From Ancylostoma caninum (lineage: Eukaryota; Nematoda; Chromadorea; Rhabditida; Ancylostomatidae), in NCBI GenBank assembly GCA_037903475.1, contig JBAJFG010000273.1, positions 1 through 64,000 of the forward strand: a stretch of DNA of 64,000 nucleotides, given 5' to 3'. Shown here piece by piece: positions 23,301-32,720 of the stretch (positions are counted from its first letter, which is position 1; every line of letters starts with the position of its first letter). The notes under the pieces are model-generated. The model saw only the letters and a list, made by a program, of their open reading frames with translations. It had not been told where the DNA came from and did not search any database. The position numbers and the translations under genes were made by a program.

Positions 23301-26300
23301 AGCATCGTATCTATCCTTGAAGGACTTCGTGAAGGAGTCTGACCATCGGGTCGGTGGTCTTCCTGTCGTGCGCTTAACGTCCCGTGGAGTCCAGTCGCTG
23401 ACGGCTCTTGTCCAACGGTTGTCGTTAAAACGCATCACGTGCCCGGCCCACCTAACCTTACTCAACTTGGCGTAAGCGGCAGCGTCCCTGATCTTCGATT
23501 GTTGACGGAGGGTGGAGCTCCGTATTCCAGCCCTCACTTGCGTGAGGCGGGTTATTCCTAGCATCACCCTCTCGATGGAGCGTTCGACGACGCTAACCGC
23601 ATTCTCATCCTGCTTGCGCAACGCCCAGGTTTCTGAGGCGTAGGTCAAAGCAGGGAGAACGGTTGTGTTGAAGAGGTGGGCACGGAGCCTGGTGTTCTTC
23701 GTCTTCTTCACTACGTCCTCGATGCTCTTGTAAGCTCCCCAAGCCGCTCGTTTCCTCCTGCCCAGCTCTGGAGCGAGGTCGTTCATCATATTGACTTCCC
23801 GACCTAGGTATACGTAGCTGGAGCATTCGGATATGGTCGTTCCGTTGAGCGAGAATGGGGCATCCGGGACCCATCCGTTCTTCATGAACATCGTCTTCGT
23901 CAGATTCAGCTGGAGACCAACCTTTCCACACGCGTCCTCGAAGTCGGCCAGCATCTGTTCCGCTTCGCTGATGGTTGGTGTTATAAGAACGATGTCGTCA
24001 GCGAAGCGAAGATGACTAAGTCGCCGGCCATCAACTTGCACTCCCATGCTATCCCATTCCAGTTTCCGCATGACGTCTTCAAGAGTGGCGCTGAATAGTT
24101 TTTGGCGACACGGTATCGCCTTGCCGAACCCCTCTCTTGACGTCGATGATGATGTCGTCGTAGAATGGAGAAATCCTGGTCGTGAAGTTGCTGTAGAGCT
24201 CACGAAATACCTTGATGTATTGAGTAGGTATGCCCTGGTTGCCCAGGGCTTCCAACACCGCTTCCGTCTCAACAGAGTCGAAGGCTTTCTTCAAATCGAT
24301 GAACGTGAGACAGAGGGGCATCTTATACTCTCGCGATACTTCGATGAGTCTAGTGACGGTGTGTATGTGGTCGATCGTACTGAATCCTTTTCGAAACCCT
24401 GCTTGCTCGCACGGCTGTCCCTCGTCTAGCGTCCTTTCGATCCTATTGAGGATCACTCGCGTGAAAAGCTTGTAGACGACGGACAGTAGGCAGATGGGGC
24501 GATAATTGCCAATATCCTGCGGGTCTCCCTTCTTGTACAGCAACACGGTCCTGCTGGTCTTCCACTGGTTAGGTACCTTGCACTCCGACAGGTACCGCGT
24601 GAAAAGCCTAGCCAAGGTGGTAATGAGAATTGGCGGTAGGTTCTTCAGATGTTCCGGTCGAATCCTGTCGGGGCCCGGTGCTGTACGATTCTTCACCGAC
24701 TTGATGGCATGTCGGATTTCGGAAGGGAGAACCGATGGGACAACATACCCGTCCTCCCTAAGGTGACATTGAGGGAGGTGGACGTGGCTATCGAAGAGAT
24801 CCGAGTAGAAGTCGTAGATGACCTTCTCCATTGCCCGTCTTGATGAAGAAATTGTTCCGTCCGGGCGCCGGAGGGCGGACATCTTGGTCTTGCGATTGGC
24901 GAAGTCTCGGCGGGCGCAGCGAATGCTTTTCCCTGCCTCTGCGGCTTCAGCCAACACTGCTGCTCGTCTCTCCTTGAGGTCTTCTTTTATCGCTTCTCTG
25001 CACCGTTTTGCGAGCTCGGACGTTAGCTGGTAGTTGCCTGCGGCTCTCGCGGCTCCACGCTGGCGTATGAGCTCGAGGGTCTCGTAAGACAATCGTCTCT
25101 TGGTGACTCTCAAACCCTCAGCACTCTTCGCGCTGTCGCGGAGATGCTGTACAAGCCGATCGTACTCTTCGTCGATGTTGTCGACAACCGCATCTTCCCA
25201 AAAGCCGGCTAGCGTAGTGAAAAGATCCCAATTGATGACGGGTTTGGGACTCCTTCTCTTAAACTTCACGGCTTTCTCTCCTTTGCGTGAAAAGAAGAAT
25301 CTTGCACGAAGGAGGCGATGGTCGGATCCGGTGTAGAACTTTGGTACAACACCGACGTCGGTCAGGCAGAACCTTCGATTGACGATGATGTGGTCAATTT
25401 CATTATGGTACTCTCCACCGGGTGACTCCCACGTCCAGCGTAGGGAGGTTGGCTTCTGAAATTGAGAGTTACCATGGATGGTCTTCGTCGTCATGATGAA
25501 CTCAGACAGCCTCTCTCCCTGTTCGTTCCACTGCAGGCCGTGGGTACCGATGTGAAGTTCCTCAGGCGTTCTCCTAGGACCAATCTTGGCGTTGAAATCG
25601 CCAACGATGATCTTGTAGAATGTGTGGTCTTCCCTGTAGAACTTCTCCAAGTCCATATAGAAGGCCTCAATATCCTCTTCGTCGTAGCTGGATGTTGGAG
25701 CGTAGGCGACGAAGATTGTCAAGGCCGGTATTGATCCACATCTTCTCAACCGCAAACGTCCGATTCGGGTTGTTAGCTGTTCGAATGAGTCGATGTTCAT
25801 GACCAAGTTCGTGTTGACGAGGACACCGACTCCACCAACTCCTCTACTGTCGCAGGTTCCAAGGAACAGCTCTTCTCCAGTGTCGAAGGTGGCATTCAGT
25901 GGTCGGTGTCTCCTCGTCTCGGTCAGTCCGATGACGTCGTACCTGATCTTCCTGGCTTGCATCATCAAATCCTCGATGGAAGCTTCCGATGCAAGCGTGC
26001 GTGCGTTGAAGGTACAGACCGTCATCATAGTCCTTCTGGTTTTAGGCAGCCTAGATAACCCCTCGGACCTCGTCCTCACTGGCGCTGCCGTACCAGTGAC
26101 TCTTCCGAGATCAGGGGAACACTCTCTATTATTGCTGTGTCGAGCTTGAAGAATTTTAAGCCCACAGGAGATAGCTTGCTGGGCTCGATTCCCCCGTGGG
26201 AGGCTGGAGTGTGATTTCACCGGGAAGTTAGCCGGGCTTCCCGGGAGTGGACGATGGAGCTTATTTGTTGGAGGCGACTCCGAACCGCCTCCCTTGTACC

Positions 26301-29300
26301 TCCCAGTCACTTGAATGCAGGGCTTTCGGTCGGATAGATGTGCAGGATACAATCTGCAGACACGCAGTCACACCCATGCACGCATGCATGAACATGCCCA
26401 CGCGCTGACAGAAGGTATAGATCGTTCCGACACTGCAGAAACAGGGAGTCCATCCCCTGAATCCACCCGCGTCTCAGGGCAGGCACAAGGTCGCGTTTGG
26501 TCCGCGATTAGCCCCCTATCCGCCACCTGGGGACGCGCCACGTAGCCTCGCGACTAACCGGCTGGGATCCCTCGTATGAGGGAGATCCGTGGAACCTCCC
26601 CTTTTATCTTTGAAAATTGCGCAGTTCAGACAGTTTTGAAAAACAGAAACGCCAGCATCGTCAGACTTCATTTTCATTCTTGAGATCATAAGCTTAAAGG
26701 CAGTGTCTCACCTCATGTTGGGTATAGAGATATCCAAAGATTCAGGTGCAGCTCGAGGCGCTGATTCCAATTTTGTGCCTGATGTCAGAAAACGCCCTCA
26801 AAAACCCCTACTTTTGGGGCAAAATTAGATACAGGAGCGGACGAGTTTCCTTGCTAGGAAGCTAGTAAAGCGGAGCTGAGAGGTTAAGGTTGCTCATTAA
26901 AATGAACTTCTCAGCAGTAGCTATTATCAAGTAAACAAACATTCCCGAGTTGCAAAACCATTCCGCACCCTCAGCAAGCTCTTGCTGCGGAATGAACCCT
27001 CTCGTCCACTCGCCGAGAATTTTGAAATTCTCGGCCAAAGAAACCCATAACTTATGGGGTTTTCAACGTTTCCACGAAACTTAAAATACATTTTTGTGCT
27101 CAGCGGCTCGCGTATGTTCGACTGAGATGGGGATCTCGAATGTAGACTATGAGCTGAGACACTGCCTTTAAAACATTTTCCTTTTGTAGGCGTTCGCAAA
27201 GTGCATAATATTAATGGCTAAGCTCTCTTAATGAGAGCTCCATTCCAAAAATATCCAATGAATGGCACTCCCCTCAAATTGGGGTTGGTTCCACCACTTC
27301 AGCAAGAAAAACGGATGCGAAATAGAATTTGGCTGACCGCGTACAGTACCGCGGTCAGCCAAACTTTCGACAAAGGACCGAGGTCAGCCAGCTTTCTGTG
27401 CGCGGTCAGCCCGATCCACATCTCATGGTACCGCGGTCACCCCGCGGAGCACATTTTAGTACAGCGCTCAGACCGCTTCATTGTCTTAGCTGTTTCCCAC
27501 ATTTGCTGCGAAACTTTTAGTGAAGAGTTACGAGGCACACTTTCGGCTTGTGTATACAGGCCAAATGTGACTTTCGAGTTATATTCTGCTAATTGGAGTT
27601 GGTTCCACCACTTCAGCAAGAAAAACGGATGCGAAATAGAATTTGGCTGACCGCGTGTATACACATGTACTGCTAAAAAAAATATGAGCAAAAACTATTT
27701 CACACTTATAAATCAGTTGAATTAAATGAGTGCTACCAAAATTTCCTTGGATCCAGATGATTCCCGCGATCTTTTAGAAGAATATATCCAGGAAGCCAAA
27801 TTTTGACGGCCTCGTGCAAGATGAAATCATGTCACATAACTCTTCATAGAGAGATCCACAGCACAAAAAGAAAACGTATTCGAGATCAGCGCCACAAATG
27901 CATTTAGTAGTATACATCTCGTTTCGATTTGCCGGACCCACCAAGTATCTTTCCCTTGATAGTACAAGTATTTGCATTAAAGGAAGGTAACTTATGTATT
28001 AATTGTGTTGTCAGTACTGGAGCAGAACACGAGGTTGCTACCAGCTTTTATTGGCTAACGTATGGCGGTATCACCTTCACAGCCTGCAATGGGTGCCTAA
28101 ATCTAATCTATCCCATCAAACGTCTTTTCAAATCCACAAACGAAACTCATAGCCCAGTTTTTGATTACGAGGAAGGCCCGTTTTCCAGAAACACATCACG
28201 TCTGGAACGCACTGCCGCTAGCTGCCAGAGACGAGCGATTGGATGCGTTAGGTCAGAAGAACATCGTTATATAAGGCGCAAGTTCCCGCGTAACCGATAG
28301 GCACTCCTCTTTGCGGTTCATTTTTGGATTTTTGGCATAGATTCGGAAAATCTCCAAGGATTTGCGCGCGGGAATTTGCTGTTCGTGCGCTAAGATCGGG
28401 ACCTTAACTCGAAAAGCTCAGCCGTGCCTGTGTAGCCTGTTACTCCTATTCAGCGGAGCCTGAGGAAGATCAGTTTAGATCGTTTGCATAGATCTGCTAC
28501 CAGCCAATCTCAAAAAGCAGCTGGTTAGGAATCGCCTCTACGACAAATTCTGCCCCACGCCAGATTGCATTGATGGTTGCCCTGATGGTAGAGGAGTTGC
28601 ATGAGTTCAGGTATAATTTGCCTGATCTCCTGCTCGGAGTGTGGCGACGAGTAAATCAGCGAAATAGCCCACCCACTCTGTATTCGCATAATGAACACCA
28701 AGAAGTCAAGGCTAGATCGCGCGAATCCACCCCACTAGGCACGCACAGTCTGCACATGCATGGCGGGGCAGATTTTGGGGTTAAGGTGGCGATCTTAGCG
28801 CACCAACAGCAAACTTCCAAGCGCAAGTCCTTGAAGGCTCTCTGCATCCATGCCAAAAATCCAAAAATAAACTGCAAAATAGAAGTGCCTACCGGTTACG
28901 TGGGAACTAGCGCCTTATATAAGGATGCTCTTCTGACCTAACGCATCTAATCGCTCAAAACGAACTCATGCAACTCCTCTACCATCAGGGCAAATAATGC
29001 AATCTGGCGTGGAGCAGAATTTGTCGTAGAGGCGGTTCCTAACCAGCTGCTTTTTGAGATTGGCTGGTGGCAGATCTATGCAAACTATCTAAATTGATCT
29101 TCCTCAGGCTCCGCTGAATAGGAGTAACAGGCTACACAACACGCTACAGGGCACGGCTGAGCTTTTCGAGTTAAGGTCTCGATCTTAGCGCACGAACAGC
29201 AAATTCCCGCGCGCAAATCCTTGGAGATTTTCTGAATCCATGCCAAAAATCCAAAAATGAACCGCAAAGAGGAGTGCCTATCGGTTACGCGGGAACTTGC

Positions 29301-31608
29301 GCCTTATATAACGATGCTCTTCTGACCTAACGCATCCAATCGTTCGTCACTGGCAGCTAGCGGCGGTGCGTTCCGGATCAATACTAAGGTGAGTTTCTGG
29401 AAAAAAGGCTCCCCATGTGATCGAAAACTGGGCTTGGAGCTTCGTTTGTGGGGTTGAAAAGACGTTTGATGACGTTTGATGACTTTGACGCACCCATCGC
29501 AGGCTCTGAAGGGTTGAACGAGATACGTTCCCCAACCACGACTAGAGCTTTCCGCGCACCGGAAGTCCCCTCGCTCTCAGCGTCTCCGATTATTTACGGG
29601 TCTCTGTGCTGCCTCCACCCATCACCCCCCTGTCTATGCTCTAGTCCCCCACGGCCGCCGCAACGCAGGTGAGGAACGTATCTCATGCAATCGCTCTGAA
29701 GAGGCGATCCCGCCAAAAAAGTTAGCCAATAAAAGCTTAACAACCTCCTGTTCTGCTTCAGTACTAACAGCACAGTCTCTACTTCATGCCGAGGTTCATT
29801 GAAAGTCGGACATGGCGTATGTATTAACTGTCAGGCTATGATGTCACGTTTCAAGTCGTGACCTATGTCATTCCACTTTCCCAAAGCAGTGCTACATGGA
29901 ATTATTCTTGCACGGATATGTAATCTCATATGAGAAGCCAAAATCGATTTGGAGCATAATTTATTTGATTCCAAATTCTAAAAAATGGGAATCGGAACAT
30001 GCACATGTATGGCTTTATCTTGGGAACCCCTACTGTCCATTTCCCTTTCTAGCGGAGACTTCATTTCTTCCGCATGTGTACACTTGACAGTTGACTCCAC
30101 CGAGTTAGATAGTGTTTTCAACGAATAGAGTTTCAAGTCATTCGAAACATGAACAATTATGGAGAATCCAAGAAAAAAACGTGTCGCTCAAAGTAACGAC
30201 AATTCGGAAAGAGTGAAGAGCCATGAGATGGGGGTTGACATCAAAAGATCAACAATGTCGTTTTTTCACCCGTTGGGTATTTGCGCAATCAGTTATTTGT
30301 TCTGAATTACAGCCTTTCCACATCTCATCAAGATAAATAACCACTGGAAAAATTGTAGCACTTAGCAAAGAAGTCACTAAGAAGTCAAAACATTATGAAA
30401 TCTTCTAGTGGAGGGAAAACTGGAGAAAATTGAATTTTCAACGAAAACTAGTTTGTACTCTTGCCAAACAGCATCAAATTCCATAAAATGAAGGTGAGAG
30501 ACATTCCAGCTAATAAAACTAGCGAAAAGTACAAAAAAAATCGTCAATAGAACTCACAAAGAGAAAAAATGACTGAATTTCACAAAGATTGTAGCAAAAA
30601 TATTCCGGTCACTTCTGCATCAACTTATTACAAAGGCACTAACTAGATTTTGCTGATAGGATGGTCTTTCGGCATGAATTCGGTAGTTTCTCGACCAAAT
30701 TAATAGGAATGCCATTCTTACCTGTGTGAAGTTCCGAATTCCTGTTGGAATCTGCTCGGTATAGACGAGATTCTTCTTAACACCACCGTGTAGCTGATAC
30801 TCTCCCCACCACGAACGACAAGCCTGAACCAATGTTCCACTTCACATCGCAATCCTAACCTACACTGCAACTCTTGATTTTGACATAACTTTTAACTCTG
30901 GGAGAGATACGGCGGTGGATGCTAACAGAGAAAAAGGAAAAGAGGGTGAAAGAGCCAGAATGATACCACCTTCAGCACATAAAGCACAGACGCAGGGGTA
31001 GTGTCGCGGATGAGCGAAAACGCACCTTTTTCAACGCGTGCCGTCTTCCGTACACCTGATCGGTGAGCAGCCAATTGAAGCCTGTTTGCGGAAGCTCTCG
31101 TGTCCACAAAGACCCGGAACACATATCTTCGGCAAAATAATGGGCAAGCTCTTCTAGTTCGCAGTCATACTTCTTTAAAACAAAAACCGTAGAATGTGGT
31201 TAGCTTGAAAAAATTTCAGTAGCAATAATATATCTTTGTGTTTGCAAAAACAACATCGACATACCAACGCCATCATATAGCCGACCCAAGGTAAGGTTGT
31301 TCCGTTGTATTTCGGTATCCTCCATCTGTTGGAAGAGAAATGATGTGAATATGGTAACAAGAACGGAGAAAACAGGAATATATCATCACCTACGATCATT
31401 GTGCTGCAGAACAAATTCTCTTCGAAGATGGTCATTCATGCCTTCGTTGAGCGGACAAAGCTTGTTTGCTGAAAATAGTTACAGGCTGGATTCCTGCTGA
31501 ACCCGTGTCTATTATTTTTAGCAGTGACACGGAAAGCACAGCATGTATGTATCTGTTCAGGGTTAGTCCCACAGCTACCAAGTAAAACTTACTCATCCAC
31601 ATATTCAT
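17198..31608 (-). CDS. CAP/SCP-TAPS domain protein (ASP/venom-allergen-like), seven exons
   Basis: Joined exons: 31593-31608, 31390-31468, 31265-31325, 31026-31172, 30722-30823, 20554-20639 and 17198-17327 (about 206 residues). All splice phases match (1, 2, 0, 0, 0, 2). CAP features in order: a CPLNEGMND start, QHNDRR (the HNxxR position), YDCELEELA, ACRSWWGEY, RNFTQ/MIWANTTKLGC (CAP signature 1, split by an intron) and CIYAPRGNR (signature 2), then a cysteine-rich tail with CSKCPKGTQC. Such proteins are typically secreted and abundant in strongylid nematodes. Oddities: the His of the usual H-[YF]-T-Q motif is Asn; no signal peptide is visible in the proposed five-codon first exon, so the true 5' exon may differ; and the 10.1-kb intron is full of transposons. 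The last exon could instead begin at 17357, adding ten residues in frame; the family motif favours 17327. The domain call is firm, the exact start is not. Confidence 0.8.
17584..17661. repeat. 36-bp near-perfect hairpin with 6-base loop
   Basis: The arms at 17584-17619 and 17626-17661 begin CTTCAAGGTTATGCAGCTTC and differ at one position, which would be a G-U pair in RNA. The loop is TATATC. It lies in the last intron of the CAP gene. It could be a tiny MITE relic or a hairpin transcript; no other copy is seen in the window. Confidence 0.8.
18245..18420. repeat. Diverged copy of the 28-29.5 kb palindrome family
   Basis: The segment matches the palindrome arms at 28.1-29.5 kb in a row of motifs: ATCTTAG, GCGCGCAAA, CAAGAATCCAAGAATGAA (equivalent to the AAAAATCCAAAAATGAA motif there), GGAGTGCCT and TTACGCGG. 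It lies in the last intron of the CAP gene. Confidence 0.55.
18795..18985. repeat. AATTCGAA/ATTCGAATATTCG low-complexity array
   Basis: The block is built almost entirely of overlapping TTCGAA palindromes with short spacers such as GGCCTCG. Related arrays are at 20030-20240 and 2850-2975. The self-complementary unit makes both strands nearly identical. Confidence 0.85.
20030..20240. repeat. Second AATTCGAA/ATTCGAATATTCG array
   Basis: Same motif as at 18.8 kb, with a larger period of about 60 bp marked by GGGGATCCC- and GGTGGTTCGC-like spacers. It lies in the last intron of the CAP gene, about 0.3 kb downstream (on the minus strand) of its sixth exon. Confidence 0.85.
20554..20639 (-). CDS. 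Sixth exon of the CAP-domain gene
   Basis: Preceded by ATGATTTCAG and followed by CG|GTATAA. It encodes MIWANTTKLGCAVKQCSTLY and continues SVVCIYAP. This is the CAP segment that follows H-Y-T-Q, and it is missing from the exons at 30.7-31.6 kb. It enters in phase 0 and leaves in phase 2, exactly matching its partners. Confidence 0.85.
21661..21713. repeat. Inverted GGCTGACCGCGG motif pair
   Basis: GCTGACCGCGG and CCGCGGTCAGCC face each other with an ACCGCGGCC copy between. The same motif pair recurs at 27331-27360 as a compact palindrome, again singly near 27645, and in weaker form near 22130. It may be the end of a small element family. Confidence 0.5.
22253..23152. mobile_element. 900-bp TIR element with TTTGGCAAGA repeats
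   Basis: The ends are inverted: CTCTGAAGTCCATTCGCGAC at the left and the complement of CTCTGAAGTCCATTGGCGAA at the right. The similarity extends about 33 bp, through ATTTGGCGAG. Inside, GTTTGGCAAGACA-type motifs are tandemly reiterated at 22262-22520 and again at 22930-23130. The RTE insertion begins ten bases beyond the right end. Superfamily not assigned; non-coding. Confidence 0.7.
23176..26592 (-). mobile_element. Nearly intact RTE-type LINE with 13-bp target duplication
   Basis: On the minus strand the element starts CCACGGATCTCCCTCATACG and ends a few bases after its stop codon with a short GGTGACCAAGGTG simple repeat. It is flanked by an exact 13-bp duplication, AACCTCCCCTTTT, at 23163-23175 and 26593-26605. 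The same 5' sequence opens the element at 62584, in different flanking DNA, which fixes this boundary. The 240-bp 5' leader, the single open frame with AP endonuclease and RT, and the almost absent 3' UTR are typical of RTE elements. It lies in the large intron of the CAP gene, on the same strand. Confidence 0.92.
23184..26352 (-). pseudogene. RTE endonuclease/reverse transcriptase, one frameshift
   Basis: The first part (26352 down to about 24100) holds the AP-like endonuclease. Its motifs are TFNART near residue 116, TETRRH (Glu 145), GDFNAKIG (251-258), IDHI (319-322) and GSDHRLL (342-348). The reverse transcriptase follows with APGPDRI, KKGD, GNYRPI, AFDSV and GVRQGDTVSP. One extra base in the A5 run of the minus strand (T run 24099-24103) shifts the frame. 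The second part (to 23184) carries the FADDIVLI catalytic box and a C-terminal region with RWAGHVMR and TGRPPTRWSD, ending in TGA. Together this is close to full length, about 1,050 residues. The protein would copy RNA into a nicked target. With one lesion, either this copy died recently or the base is a sequencing error. Confidence 0.92.
27284..27656 (+). repeat. 59-bp exact direct repeats, 314 bp apart
   Basis: The segments 27284-27342 and 27598-27656 are identical as far as I can read (GTTGGTTCCACCACTTCAGC ... GGCTGACCGCGT). The sequence between them contains CCGCGGTCAGCC palindromes. It looks like a partial tandem duplication. Confidence 0.85.
28112..29478. repeat. Large palindromic repeat of about 1.37 kb, arms about 500 bp
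   Basis: The left arm (28112-28612) and right arm (28965-29478) are inverted copies with roughly 90 percent match. Shared blocks include GATGCGTTAGGTCAGAAGA, GGCACTCCTCTTTGCGG and GCGCGGGAATTTGCTGTTCG. The centre (28613-28964) contains a third, diverged partial copy in right-arm orientation. Short coding-like phrases such as VWNALPLAARDERLDAL resemble LINE C-terminal tails, so the unit may derive from a retroelement 3' end; that is inference. It lies in the large CAP-gene intron. Confidence 0.8.
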
Positions 31609-31622
31609 CTCTTGGCGCTAAT
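30722..31622 (-). CDS. 5' exon cluster of the CAP-domain gene
   Basis: Five exons separated by short nematode-size introns, except one of about 200 bp. They encode the N-terminal two-thirds of the CAP domain, up to RNFTQ. Acceptors include ATTTTCAG (31469-31470) and GGTTCAG (30824-30825). Exon 4 uses TTTAAAG. The donor after FTQ is CAG|GTAAGA. A likely spliced-leader acceptor (CACCAG, ending at 31623) sits 14 bases upstream of the proposed ATG, and that frame has a stop just before it. Confidence 0.8.
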
Positions 31623-31624
31623 CT
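31609..31624 (-). promoter_or_regulatory. Candidate spliced-leader acceptor and short 5' leader of the CAP gene
   Basis: CACACCAG, with the AG at 31624-31623, then a 14-base leader before the ATG. This is the usual layout of a trans-spliced nematode message. It is inferred from sequence only. Confidence 0.35.
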
Positions 31625-31869
31625 GGTGTGTTGGCGAGAGAAAAGACGAATCAGTGGAGCCGATATGGATCACCAGGGAATAGAAATCAACCAGTTTAAG
31701 TTATCCTGTAGAGGAAGGAGTCGATACCCATACGTCTTATTTTCAGATAAGTTTTCATCGAAAAGCAGCATATCATTCGATCGTGTGAGTCCACGCTGGG
31801 CGGCTGTGTTGCTCTGCTGTCTGATGTATTTGGCTGTTTCTTTTAAATTCCTTCATATCGTGCAGACTT

Positions 31870-32720
31870 TTGAACAGTGAGTGTCTGTTTCTTTGCTTTC
31901 GATCATCATTCTATCTGTGTGCTTTCGGACTGTGCTGCATTCTCTCAATTAACCACTTTTAGTATTCCGCTCCAAAATCTCGTTTTTGGTCCTGAAAGCA
32001 CTGCTGAAGATTTTGATTGTAATATTCTTCCAGTAGCTGAGATCACCCGGCGCATCCTAGAGCGTACGAATGACCCGGTCATTGAGCGAGTGGTCAATAC
32101 ATTGCTGCCAGAGTTACGAGTGTTGACCCTGAGAGTGATGAGAGGGCGCGAAGATTTGTAATTTCAGGAATACCAGAAATTTCAGAAGAAAGTCCTCCTT
32201 CGACTCGCCTCTGTGACCTCGAAAATAAGGTTGAGAAAATCCTTGATATTTTAAAAGTTGAAGCCCGCCCGGTGAAGCTTTTTAGAATGGAAATGTTCGG
32301 CTAGGCCTCGGCTTGTTAAGCTAGTTCTGCCAGCCAGATCATTCTGGAGAACAACACTCACCAACGCGAAGTTCTTACGTTAAGCTGGATTTGCGAATGT
32401 TCATGTCAGGAGGATTTAGTTAATGTTTCGGAGAAAGTGTATGAATACTGAATTACCTCCAATTTCTTATCTGCGCTGCAATCCAAACACTATGGAAGAT
32501 TTCCTCATTAAACCAGAAGAGGTACTATCCAAACTTGTTCGACTCAAACCCTCTCTGTCCGAAACTTTGAAGGAATTCCGCAAATTGTTTTCAAAAAATG
32601 TGCAAATGCTCTGTACAAACCACTGACTTTTATTTTCAACGCGTCTCTTATGTATGGAGAAGTTCCAGGAATTTGAAAGAATGCTACGGTCCCGTCGGTG
32701 CCACCTTCAAAATCTGCGAA
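31870..32720 (+). pseudogene. CR1-like LINE remnant (ORF1-like plus start of RT)
   Basis: After a coding-like stretch ending PELRVLTLRVMRGRE, a frame change leads to RRFVISGIPEISEESPPST and VEKILDILKVEARPVKLFRM, resembling the ORF1-type protein upstream of nematode CR1/Jockey-group endonucleases. At 32460-32700 it jumps, with frameshifts, to LKPSLSET, ANALYKPLTFIFNASLMYGE and KNATVVPVF, the first RT blocks. The endonuclease and the catalytic part of RT are missing, so it is an internally deleted relic. It lies upstream of the CAP gene in the opposite orientation. Confidence 0.65.

Noticed and set aside
27774..27977. Minus-strand frame with a CxCG...C pattern resembling a LINE C-terminal zinc knuckle
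   Set aside because: Too short and isolated to assign. No adjoining RT sequence was found.
28112..29478. Possible protein-coding exons in the large palindrome
   Set aside because: The frames are mirrored between arms and broken by stops. They are better explained as a repeat, possibly of LINE 3'-end origin.
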